From Streptomyces viridochromogenes (GTDB lineage Bacteria; Actinomycetota; Actinomycetes; Streptomycetales; Streptomycetaceae), in the NCBI RefSeq assembly GCF_001270495.1, contig NZ_LGUR01000003.1, forward strand, positions 1 through 64,000: DNA of 64,000 nucleotides. The letters are read 5' to 3'. The notes below the pieces were generated by a model. The model saw only the letters and a list, made by a program, of their open reading frames with translations, had not been told where the DNA came from and did no database searches. Below are positions 49,502 through 56,127 of this stretch, piece by piece. The translations under genes were made by a program, and so were the position numbers. Each line of letters starts with the position of its first letter. The first letter of the stretch is position 1.

Positions 49502-50494
49502 GTGGAACTTCGCGCGTTTGAAAATCAATCCGAAAAGCGAACGCACAGGATTCTAGAGATTGCAACCAAGGATACGCTCTATTGGGTCAACGCTAAGACC
49601 CGTCTAGAGGATGTATTCAGCCCTGGCGCTGGCGACCCAAGGGATGAGCGGAACTTCCTCCGGGATGCACACTTTGACTACACTCTACACAGGAAGAGTT
49701 CGAACGAAGTTATCTGGGCCTTCGAGTTTGATGGCCCTGGCCACGTATCAGACCCAGACGCCATCCGGCGGGATATCCTAAAGAATCGGATCTGCTCCAA
49801 GGCCAACCTCCCCCTCCTTCGCATAGAAGACGATCTTCTAGAGGCGATCGATGGAATCTCTCTCCTGGAGTGGCTCATTCGACGCTGGATGAGGTACGAG
49901 AAAATCATTCCGCGGATGATCTCCGATCGCGACAGAGCCGCTGCCTCAATGTCCGAGAAAGACTGGGATGAGTTCCGGATCTCAGAGGATGTCTTCATTG
50001 TCCCGCCAGAGCTGGATGTGAACTCTTTGTTCGATCTGGCCAATCCGTACCCACCCCTCCCGAAGACCTCGACTCGCCTCCTGAAGACCTACGGGATCAG
50101 AGAAGGGCTGTCGCTGGAGCTGAACCCCGAGTCGCGAGAAATCACCACAGAGGCGGCGTGGGAGCTTTCAACATGCGGCGGACCTCTTCCCGACTTGAAA
50201 GACTACGGACTTTACAGTCGGAGCTTTTGCGAAGTGCAGCTGCGGCGAGTTGGGGAGGATTGGCTTAACGCACCTGCGTTCGCGGCAACCGGCGAGTATA
50301 TGGCTCGGGTCGCTTACCCTACGTTTCCGAACCAGAGTGGGCTTCTTTCTCCAAACCCAACAACCGGCGAACTTGGATTGTGCGGCCCTCCCTACGGCGG
50401 CTCACTTTGGGCCGCTGGTCCGCTGATTGCATGGCACCGAGCCCTGAGGGAAGTCGAGAAGTGGGCGGCCAAGAACTTGCCTACGATCTCCTAG
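49502..50494 (+). CDS. Cargo protein with DUF2726/PD-(D/E)XK-like nuclease domain
   Basis: 330 aa from GTG 49502, with GGGGG upstream. Residues 45-120 read DAHFDYTL, VIWAFEFDGPGHVSDPDAIR and RDILKNRICSKANLPLLRIE, the DUF2726-like restriction-endonuclease fold: Asp on one strand, E-x-D in place of E-x-K, then Arg/Asp. The remainder is of unknown fold. It splits the otherwise contiguous scaffold and coat genes and has notably lower GC and AT-ending codons, marking recent acquisition. Possibly a defence or counter-defence nuclease. Confidence 0.74.
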   Translation: MELRAFENQSEKRTHRILEIATKDTLYWVNAKTRLEDVFSPGAGDPRDERNFLRDAHFDYTLHRKSSNEVIWAFEFDGPGHVSDPDAIRRDILKNRICSKANLPLLRIEDDLLEAIDGISLLEWLIRRWMRYEKIIPRMISDRDRAAASMSEKDWDEFRISEDVFIVPPELDVNSLFDLANPYPPLPKTSTRLLKTYGIREGLSLELNPESREITTEAAWELSTCGGPLPDLKDYGLYSRSFCEVQLRRVGEDWLNAPAFAATGEYMARVAYPTFPNQSGLLSPNPTTGELGLCGPPYGGSLWAAGPLIAWHRALREVEKWAAKNLPTIS

Positions 50495-50567
50495 ATATAC
50501 AACAAGACGACACTTTCCCCTGTGCCATTCCGGCCAGGGGATTTTTCATGCCCGGAGGTAACACTAC

Positions 50568-51629
50568 TTGCCCACCATTCAGCACCAGGTCGTCAAGCCC
50601 CAGAAGCTCGTCAACACCGCAGTCGGGATGCTCGAACAGGAGCTACTCATCCCGAACCTGTTCCAGAAGCAGGGCGTCGACCAGTTCAAGGGCGCCGAGA
50701 ACGACACCATCTCCATGAAGGTCGAAGGCATCCTGCCGTTCCACGACTACGCGTGGCGCAACGACCGCTCCAACCCGATCGTCTTCGACGAGTACGCGGA
50801 GCGGACCATCGCCGTGACCTTCGGCGGCAACGTGTACTCGGCCGTCAAGCTCACCGACGAGCAGAACGACTTCGACATCGACAACTGGTCGAAGCTCCTG
50901 CGCCCGCAGTCCAAGGCCGTCGCGCGCGGCCTCCAGCGTCGGGCGGTCAAGACGCTGACCAACCAGACGTACAACGCCGTCATCGGTAACTCGGCCGCGA
51001 ACCTGCGCGGTGCCATGATCGAGGCCCGGCGCATCCTGAACGCGTTCCACGCACCGAAGGAAGGCCGTTACCTCCTCGTCGGCACCGAGTTCGAGTCGGC
51101 GCTTCTGAACGACGACAAGCTCAATCTCGCGCAGAACGTCGGCGACGCCGAGGCCGAGTCCGCCCTTCGCCTCGCGAGCATCGGCGACCGCATGGGCTTC
51201 CGCATCGTGGTCGACCAGACCATCCCGGCCGACGCCGCGTACGCCTTCGCGTCCAGCGCGTTCATCTTCCTGTCCGGCGCCCCGAGCGTCCCGCAGTCCG
51301 TTCCGTACGGCGCGACCACCTCGTTCGAGAACATCGCGCTGCGCTGGGTCCGCGACTACGACCCGCTCTACATGCAGGATCGTTCCGTCGTGAACACGTA
51401 CGCGGGCTTCCGCTCCGTGACTGACGTCCTGGTCGGCTGGGACGCGGTCAACGAGAAGGAGATCGTCTCCACTCAGGAGCACTTCGTTCGCGGCATCAGG
51501 CTGACCCTCGACGGTTCCTCGAACTACCCGGCCGCCGCGTCCGAACTGGCCACCATCACGGGCATCTCCGACGCGAAGGTTTGGACCCCGACTGGCTACA
51601 AGGCGGAGACCGACCCGGCCAACGCCTGA
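50568..51629 (+). CDS. Major capsid protein, P22 coat-like
   Basis: 353 aa; TTG start with a strong GGAGG nine bases upstream, fitting a highly expressed protein. It has the HK97 fold pattern of the P22-coat-like family in actinophages: N-arm helix (VNTAVGMLEQELLIPNLFQK), E-loop region (NDTISMKVEGILPFHDYAWR), AVKLTDEQNDFDIDNW, and the A-domain helix RGAMIEARRILNAFHAP. It forms the icosahedral shell. It is separated from its scaffold and its connectors by two cargo genes. Confidence 0.93.
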   Translation: MPTIQHQVVKPQKLVNTAVGMLEQELLIPNLFQKQGVDQFKGAENDTISMKVEGILPFHDYAWRNDRSNPIVFDEYAERTIAVTFGGNVYSAVKLTDEQNDFDIDNWSKLLRPQSKAVARGLQRRAVKTLTNQTYNAVIGNSAANLRGAMIEARRILNAFHAPKEGRYLLVGTEFESALLNDDKLNLAQNVGDAEAESALRLASIGDRMGFRIVVDQTIPADAAYAFASSAFIFLSGAPSVPQSVPYGATTSFENIALRWVRDYDPLYMQDRSVVNTYAGFRSVTDVLVGWDAVNEKEIVSTQEHFVRGIRLTLDGSSNYPAAASELATITGISDAKVWTPTGYKAETDPANA

Positions 51630-51649
51630 TCGAGGCTGGAGAGCGGGTT

Positions 51650-52777
51650 TTAGTTCTCGTCGTCCAGCCCGCGCACCTCGCCACGCCGCAGTAGCGCCCT
51701 GCCGGCGGCCATCGTCGCGTGAATCGACGGGGCGGTTATGGGGATTGATGCTTCTCCGCGCCTGCGGACGATGCTGATGAAGGCCCCCTCAACCGACCCG
51801 TCGACGATGGCCCCGTGGACAAGGAACGGCTTCAATTCTTCCGGCTGTGGCGGCAGACTGAGCACGACAAGCATGCCTTGACCGTGTGGTACCAGCTCGA
51901 TATTCAAGTAATCGGGGGGCGGATACAGGTGCTGCTCAATCGCGATCTCATATTTCCTCTGCATACGAGCGTCCATGGGAACCGGCTGCACAGCCTTGAT
52001 GATCTCGCCGCTCGGAACCTTCTTCGCTTTCATTCCGACCACGATGACACCGCCGTGCTCGGCGTTCGCGAATCTAGCCACGGCCTGAGCGAGGGAAATT
52101 TTTCCTGTGCGCCCCGACAGGTCGTAGTGGTCGACCTTTACATCCAGCCATGGTCCCTCTGGCTGGCCTATTAGCAGGTCGCCCTTCTCCGCTCTGAGCA
52201 AGCTGACAGCGGTCTCCCTGGTGAGTACACCCCCTTGCAGAGCATCAATGAAGGCGAGTACGTCCTGACCGATCGCATGCATGTCGGCCAAGCTCTTGCC
52301 GCGAATCGGCGTGCGGATGTGGATCTCAGTGAAGTATGGGGGTGCAGAGCCGACATTCGGATGAGCCCCCACATGGAGAAGCTCGCACCCCAGCCTCTCC
52401 AGCATGAGGGTTAGAGACTCTTTGTAGGCTTCTGCCTCTCCGTCGTCATAGCCCTCATCAAGGTAGTCATCCAGCCAAACCGTCAAAGACAGGCGAAGCT
52501 GTCCCTTGTTCAGAGAAAACGCGATCCCGCTCGGCGGCGCCTCGTCATCCAAATACTCCTCAGGCACGTCCGCCACCGCAAGGTCTACCTCGCCTCCGCA
52601 AGGATCCCCCCACATGTATTTGCAGTAGGCCCGGAGAGCCGCCTGCAAGTCGGTGGCTGTTACGTCACCCAAGTCACTTTCATGGGCGATAAAGCCATCT
52701 GCCGTGTCCCTCATCGGCCAGCCTCTTTTGCTCGTGATGAGCGACTCGCCTCCGCGCTCCATCTTTACGGTTCGCAT
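51650..52777 (-). CDS. Leftward cargo protein with AlbA_2 (Schlafen-like) domain
   Basis: 375 aa from ATG 52777 with GAGGGGG upstream. The N-terminal 190 residues are acidic alpha/beta of unknown type. The C-terminal part has the AlbA_2 hallmark: LLIGQPEGPWLDVKVDHYDL, then ISLAQAVARFANAEHGGVIVVGMK (the E/D-x-K and FANxxGG-xIxxG motifs). AlbA_2 domains occur in bacterial Schlafen-like regulators and defence proteins. Facing against the late operon with its own start, it is likely expressed in lysogens. The stop is 21 bases after the capsid gene. Confidence 0.78.
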   Translation of the reverse strand: MRTVKMERGGESLITSKRGWPMRDTADGFIAHESDLGDVTATDLQAALRAYCKYMWGDPCGGEVDLAVADVPEEYLDDEAPPSGIAFSLNKGQLRLSLTVWLDDYLDEGYDDGEAEAYKESLTLMLERLGCELLHVGAHPNVGSAPPYFTEIHIRTPIRGKSLADMHAIGQDVLAFIDALQGGVLTRETAVSLLRAEKGDLLIGQPEGPWLDVKVDHYDLSGRTGKISLAQAVARFANAEHGGVIVVGMKAKKVPSGEIIKAVQPVPMDARMQRKYEIAIEQHLYPPPDYLNIELVPHGQGMLVVLSLPPQPEELKPFLVHGAIVDGSVEGAFISIVRRRGEASIPITAPSIHATMAAGRALLRRGEVRGLDDEN

Positions 52778-52829
52778 CACACCCCCTCACCGAAAACGAT
52801 AACGGAGGTTCCCAGTTCCGTACGCAAAT

Positions 52830-53273
52830 TTGGATGAACTGAAGGGCCGCCTCGACTGGGAGTTGGACGAAGACGAGCTGCGCATCGCAGCCGGCGCGCT
52901 GGACGATGCCTCCGAGCTGGCAGCCACCTATGGCCGCGAGTGGCCTGAGGAGACCGTTCCGCGCCTGGTGCGCACGCTGGTCCTGAAGGCTGCCGCAAGG
53001 TACCTGCGCAACCCGAACGGCTACACACAGAGCCGGGCCGGGGACGAGACCCTCGCGTGGTCCGACGCGCACGGCCGTGACGCTGGGACCGTCTACTTCA
53101 CGCGCGAGGAGATCCGGCTCCTGGAAGACCTTGCCGGGCGCAAGCGCGGCATCTCCAGCGTGGTCGTCTCCGCGTGGGGCACGAAGCCCAAGCAGGGTGC
53201 CGGCGGATGCGTACCGGTGGACTACGGCGGCGACGGCTTCCCCCTCTTCGGTGACGCGGCGAGCCCCTGGTGA
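52830..53273 (+). CDS. Head-tail connector protein (gp6-like) with damaged start
   Basis: 147 aa from TTG 52830. Helical head-tail connector of the HK97 gp6/phiE125-type: LAATYGREWPEETVPRLVRT, LVLKAAARYLRNPNGYTQ, and the conserved end. The usual family start would be MPYAN..ELKG: here the frame reads VPYANLDELKG, with GGAGG six bases before the codon for that Val (52815), but the codon is GTT, not GTG. TTG 52830 lies too far from the ribosome site. It adds to the capsid-to-tail ring below the portal. Confidence 0.85.
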   Translation: MDELKGRLDWELDEDELRIAAGALDDASELAATYGREWPEETVPRLVRTLVLKAAARYLRNPNGYTQSRAGDETLAWSDAHGRDAGTVYFTREEIRLLEDLAGRKRGISSVVVSAWGTKPKQGAGGCVPVDYGGDGFPLFGDAASPW

Positions 53274-53605
53274 GCGTGCAGCGAAGGCGCGGCCAGACGG
53301 CCCGCGTGTGGCGGACGAAGGAAGTCGTCGACAACCGGGGCAACACTGTGATCACCGTGGACGAGGACCACCCCGTCACGGTGAAGGCGGCCTTCATCCC
53401 GCAGCGAAGCGGCAAGGCCGAAGTCCCCGGTCAGCAGCAGATCAACGTGACGCGGATGATCGTGGACGCCCATGTCGAGGGTGTCACCCTCTGGTCCCGC
53501 GTCGAGTACCAGGGCCGCATGTGGGACATCGTCACGCCGCCCGCCTACCACCACGGCGAGCGCCGCACCCGGCACTGGTCGATCGATATTCGGGAGCGAC
53601 CCTGA
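53270..53605 (+). CDS. Head closure protein
   Basis: 111 aa; GTG overlaps the connector stop (GTGA). It is strand-rich (TVKAAFIPQRSGKAEVPGQQ, LWSRVEYQGRMWDIVTPPAY) with the barrel pattern of SPP1 gp16/HK97 gp7-like head closure or stopper proteins. Position as second gene after the capsid within the connector set supports it. The next gene overlaps its stop by one base. Confidence 0.8.
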   Translation: MSVQRRRGQTARVWRTKEVVDNRGNTVITVDEDHPVTVKAAFIPQRSGKAEVPGQQQINVTRMIVDAHVEGVTLWSRVEYQGRMWDIVTPPAYHHGERRTRHWSIDIRERP

Positions 53606-53988
53606 TGGCAGAGATCTACGAGCGCAAGGGGAGGCGTCAGCTCGAAAAGCTGGTCGCGCTCCTGCCCGTCGTTCAGGACGCCCTCGACGAGGCCCGCTTC
53701 GAAGTCGCCGCGCGAGCCGAGGCCCTGCTTCTCCTGCACCGCCAGGAGGGCCATGCCTCGATCGACGTGGAGGACGGCGAGGTCGACAAGTACGTGGTCC
53801 TCGACGACGAGCGCGGCAAGAAGGCCGCCCTGTCGATCGAGTACGGCCGCGCCGAGTCGGTCGTCGTCAAGGAGCGCAAGGACGGCACGACGTACCTCGA
53901 CGTGATCCCGGCCTCTGACGGCCTGTTCATCCTCGCCCGCGCCGCGAACCTCCCGAAGAAGCGGAAGGGGAAGGTGCACCTCGACTGA
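53605..53988 (+). CDS. Tail completion protein (HK97 gp10-like/DUF5403)
   Basis: 127 aa, ATG overlapping the previous stop. N-terminal helix (QLEKLVALLPVVQDALDEAR), then strands (ALSIEYGRAESVVVKERKDG) and a basic tail (PKKRKGKVHLD). Family placement is by position in the connector cassette and general pattern. It is thought to join the head-tail interface or first tail ring. Confidence 0.78.
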   Translation: MAEIYERKGRRQLEKLVALLPVVQDALDEARFEVAARAEALLLLHRQEGHASIDVEDGEVDKYVVLDDERGKKAALSIEYGRAESVVVKERKDGTTYLDVIPASDGLFILARAANLPKKRKGKVHLD

Positions 53989-54485
53989 TGGCAGGACTCC
54001 CCGACCACATCAAGGCCATGGCGGAGCTGTCCCCCGTCGAGGATCTCCTTCTCGCGGTACTGCGCGAGGGGCTGCCCGGAGTGCGGGTGAAATCCCTTGT
54101 CGACGCGCACGAGACGTTCCCGCTGGTTCTGGTCCGCCGCGACCCGACATGGGGTGAATGGCAGGGCGATACCCGTTTCACGGACGCGGCCCGCATCGTC
54201 ATCAACACGTTCGCGCCGGACCCGAACGGGGACGAGGACGCGGCGATTCTCGGCGAGGCCGTCCGCGTCGTCATGCGGAACGCCTGGCTGAACCAGAAGG
54301 TCTATCCCCGCCTCGGCCACATCATCCGCGTGGACCTGAACTCCGCGCCGAGACGCGCAACGGACTGGGCGACCGCGACGGGCCCGGTCCAGTACGCCGA
54401 CCTCCCCACGGGGATCTGGCGCTACGAGTCGATCTACGACGTGCAGATCCGCAAGCCGCGGACTCGCCCCTACACCCCCCAATAA
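53988..54485 (+). CDS. Tail terminator protein
   Basis: 165 aa, ATG overlapping the previous stop. Pattern of lambda gpU/SPP1 gp17-like terminators: VEDLLLAVLREGLPGVRVKS, FPLVLVRRDP, ARIVINTFAPDPNGDEDAAI and the end RYESIYDVQIRKPRTR. It stops tail tube growth and joins it to the head. A rho-independent terminator follows immediately, separating the head-connector genes from the major tail protein. Confidence 0.85.
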   Translation: MAGLPDHIKAMAELSPVEDLLLAVLREGLPGVRVKSLVDAHETFPLVLVRRDPTWGEWQGDTRFTDAARIVINTFAPDPNGDEDAAILGEAVRVVMRNAWLNQKVYPRLGHIIRVDLNSAPRRATDWATATGPVQYADLPTGIWRYESIYDVQIRKPRTRPYTPQ

Positions 54486-54498
54486 GCGCAGCAGAGGC

Positions 54499-54533
54499 AA
54501 GGCCCGGCCCCTTCGGAGGTGCGGGCCTTTTTT
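54499..54533 (+). terminator. Rho-independent terminator with T tract
   Basis: AAGGCCCG (54499-54506) pairs with CGGGCCTT (54522-54529) and is followed by a run of six T (54528-54533). It lies between the tail terminator gene and the major tail protein start; partial read-through could set their expression ratio. Confidence 0.85.
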
Positions 54534-54560
54534 CATGCCCGAACGAAGGAACGTTTCTCT

Positions 54561-55301
54561 TTGGCGATCAACGACAACGCAACCCTTGTCGTCGGGTCCG
54601 GCAACTACCTGACCGCCCCGGTCGGTACGGCGATGCCGGCGGACCTTCTGACCCCGGTCAGTCCGTGGCAGAACGTCGGCCACACCTCCCTGGAAGACAT
54701 CTTCGGCATCACGTCCGAGGGCGGCGAGGCGACCACCATCGGGTCGCTTCAGAACAAGTCGCTCCGCACGAAGTACAGCGCGCGGACCGAGACCATGACG
54801 TTCACGCTCCAGCAGTTCGACACGACTGCGCTGAAGCTGTACTTCGGTGCCAACGCGCCCCTTCTGCCTGATGGTTCGGTTGGCGTCCCGACTGACCCGG
54901 AGCCGACCCAGGCGGCGTTCCTGGCGGTCTTCATCGACGGAGACAACCACTTCGCCTTCTACGCCCCGCGCGCCGAGATCTACCGCGCGGACGACATGGC
55001 GATCTCCGACACGGAGTCGCTCGCGGGCCTGCCGCTCGGCGTGAAGCCGATGGCCTTCGGCTCCAACGTCTGGACGTACGCGATCACGCCTCTGGGCGGA
55101 ACCCTCGCGACTGGCGCTTCCGCCGGCACCCCCGGCTCCTTCAGTCCGGACGGCTCCGTGGCCCCGGCGAACCTGGCCGGTCTGGCTGGTGTCATCGCCA
55201 CCCCGTCGAGCGCGTGGACCACCGGTCAGCACGTCGTTCTCGGCGACGCCTCGAAGGCGTACTGGAACGGAACCGCCTGGGTCGCTGGCCAGGCCGCCTG
55301 A
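54561..55301 (+). CDS. Major tail protein
   Basis: 246 aa from TTG 54561, with GAAGGAA upstream; an earlier in-frame start lies within the terminator. The body is a tail tube fold (NLVV-type strands, PWQNVGHTSLEDIFGITSEG, TMTFTLQQFDTTALKLYFGA, FAFYAPRAEIYRADDMAI). The last 50 residues (SAWTTGQHVVLGDASKAYWN) resemble an added surface domain on the tube. It forms the stacked rings of the flexible tail; the two flanking terminators fit separate high expression. Confidence 0.92.
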   Translation: MAINDNATLVVGSGNYLTAPVGTAMPADLLTPVSPWQNVGHTSLEDIFGITSEGGEATTIGSLQNKSLRTKYSARTETMTFTLQQFDTTALKLYFGANAPLLPDGSVGVPTDPEPTQAAFLAVFIDGDNHFAFYAPRAEIYRADDMAISDTESLAGLPLGVKPMAFGSNVWTYAITPLGGTLATGASAGTPGSFSPDGSVAPANLAGLAGVIATPSSAWTTGQHVVLGDASKAYWNGTAWVAGQAA

Positions 55302-55306
55302 TGACT

Positions 55307-55343
55307 CCCGGCGCGGGTGTGATGCGGACCCGCCCGCGCCGGG
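55307..55343 (+). terminator. GC-rich terminator hairpin after the major tail gene
   Basis: CCCGGCGCGGG (55307-55317) and CCCGCGCCGGG (55333-55343) form a perfect 11-bp stem with a 15-base loop; the next bases are CTTCCCC. It comes directly after the major tail protein stop. Confidence 0.7.
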
Positions 55344-55410
55344 CTTCCCCCTCTTCTCAGGTCCGCCGCTCTCCCCCCTTGTTTCTTCTCTCTGGAGGTC
55401 CGCAAACCCC

Positions 55411-55749
55411 ATGGCTTCTTTCTCCCTCGACGACATCCGCGCCGCTGCCGAGCGCAAGTACGGCTCGACCGACATCACCTTCGGCGAGGACACCGCGCGA
55501 CTCGTCAACCCGCTCCGCCTGTCGAAGACGCGGCGTGACGCGCTCCTGGCCGTTCAGGAGAAGATGGGCGCCGAGGACGCCGACCAGGCCGAGCTTCTGG
55601 CCGACGCGATCCGGACCATTGCCGAGTCCGAGAAGGCTGCCGAGAAGCTCCTCGACACCGTGGGCGGTGACCTCGCGGTCCTCGCCGAGATCTTCGCCCA
55701 TTACGGCGAGAGCACTCAGGCGGGGGAAGCCTCGGCCTCGCAGGACTGA
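55411..55749 (+). CDS. Tail assembly chaperone, short form (gpG-like)
   Basis: 112 aa, ATG start with GGAGG upstream. Sequence FSLDDIRAAAERKYGSTDIT...LLAVQEKMGAEDADQAE is typical of actinophage tail chaperones. The slippery site lies in its last codons, so a fraction of ribosomes makes the longer gpGT protein. The chaperones bind the tape measure during tail assembly and are not part of the virion. Confidence 0.92.
   Translation: MASFSLDDIRAAAERKYGSTDITFGEDTARLVNPLRLSKTRRDALLAVQEKMGAEDADQAELLADAIRTIAESEKAAEKLLDTVGGDLAVLAEIFAHYGESTQAGEASASQD
55722..55728 (+). promoter_or_regulatory. Programmed -1 ribosomal frameshift site
   Basis: GGGGGAA. In the zero frame this is ..G GGG GAA. Stepping back one base puts the ribosome into the frame that runs to 56123 without a stop. 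The P-site re-pairs perfectly (GGG to GGG). Position, in the last eight codons of the short chaperone, is where siphoviruses place it. Confidence 0.85.
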
Positions 55750-56123
55750 TCGACGAATACGCAGAGGGCCTTTACCCGGACCTGCTCTTTCACTACGGCG
55801 TTGACCTCGCCGAGGTGATAGCGGGCCGGGGCCCTTGCCCTGCGCTCGTCCTCCTCCTGATTCAGAGGCTCCCCGATACCTCCCTCACGATCGCCCTCGC
55901 GTCTGGCGGCCGTGAGCATTTCGGCTGGGGTCAGGACCGACATATTTCGGCTGACCTCTTTGATGCGATTAACCAAAACACGCGCGCGACCGGCCAGTGG
56001 GGCAAGGGCAAAGCCCCGAAGATTCCCGCCTATCCGAGGCCGCAGGCGAAGAAGGCCGAGAAGAAGAAGGCCAAGAAGCCGCGCTCGGTCGCTGAGATCT
56101 ACAAGCACTTTCAGCGGAGGTAA
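55728..56123 (+). CDS. Tail assembly chaperone, frameshift extension (gpT part)
   Basis: 131 codons read only after the -1 shift; the fused protein would be about 237 aa. It starts SLGLAGLIDEYAEGLYPDLL, continues HYGVDLAEVIAGRGPCPALV, and ends in a very basic tail (AKKAEKKKAKKPRS). Part of it (from GTG 55815) could look like a separate gene, but the protein-like sequence begins well before that codon and lacks its own ribosome site. The extension recruits tape measure and tail protein in lambda-type assembly. Confidence 0.88.
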   Translation, partial: SLGLAGLIDEYAEGLYPDLLFHYGVDLAEVIAGRGPCPALVLLLIQRLPDTSLTIALASGGREHFGWGQDRHISADLFDAINQNTRATGQWGKGKAPKIPAYPRPQAKKAEKKKAKKPRSVAEIYKHFQRR

Positions 56124-56127
56124 CTGG

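Noticed and set aside
50205..50222. CTTTACAGTC resembling the 19-bp motif
   Set aside because: Only the core matches, the GG and A8 positions are missing, and it lies inside the cargo gene.
52125..52145. TGGTCGACCTTTACATCC resembling the 19-bp motif
   Set aside because: One base too short between GG and TTTACA and inside the AlbA_2 coding region; probably chance.
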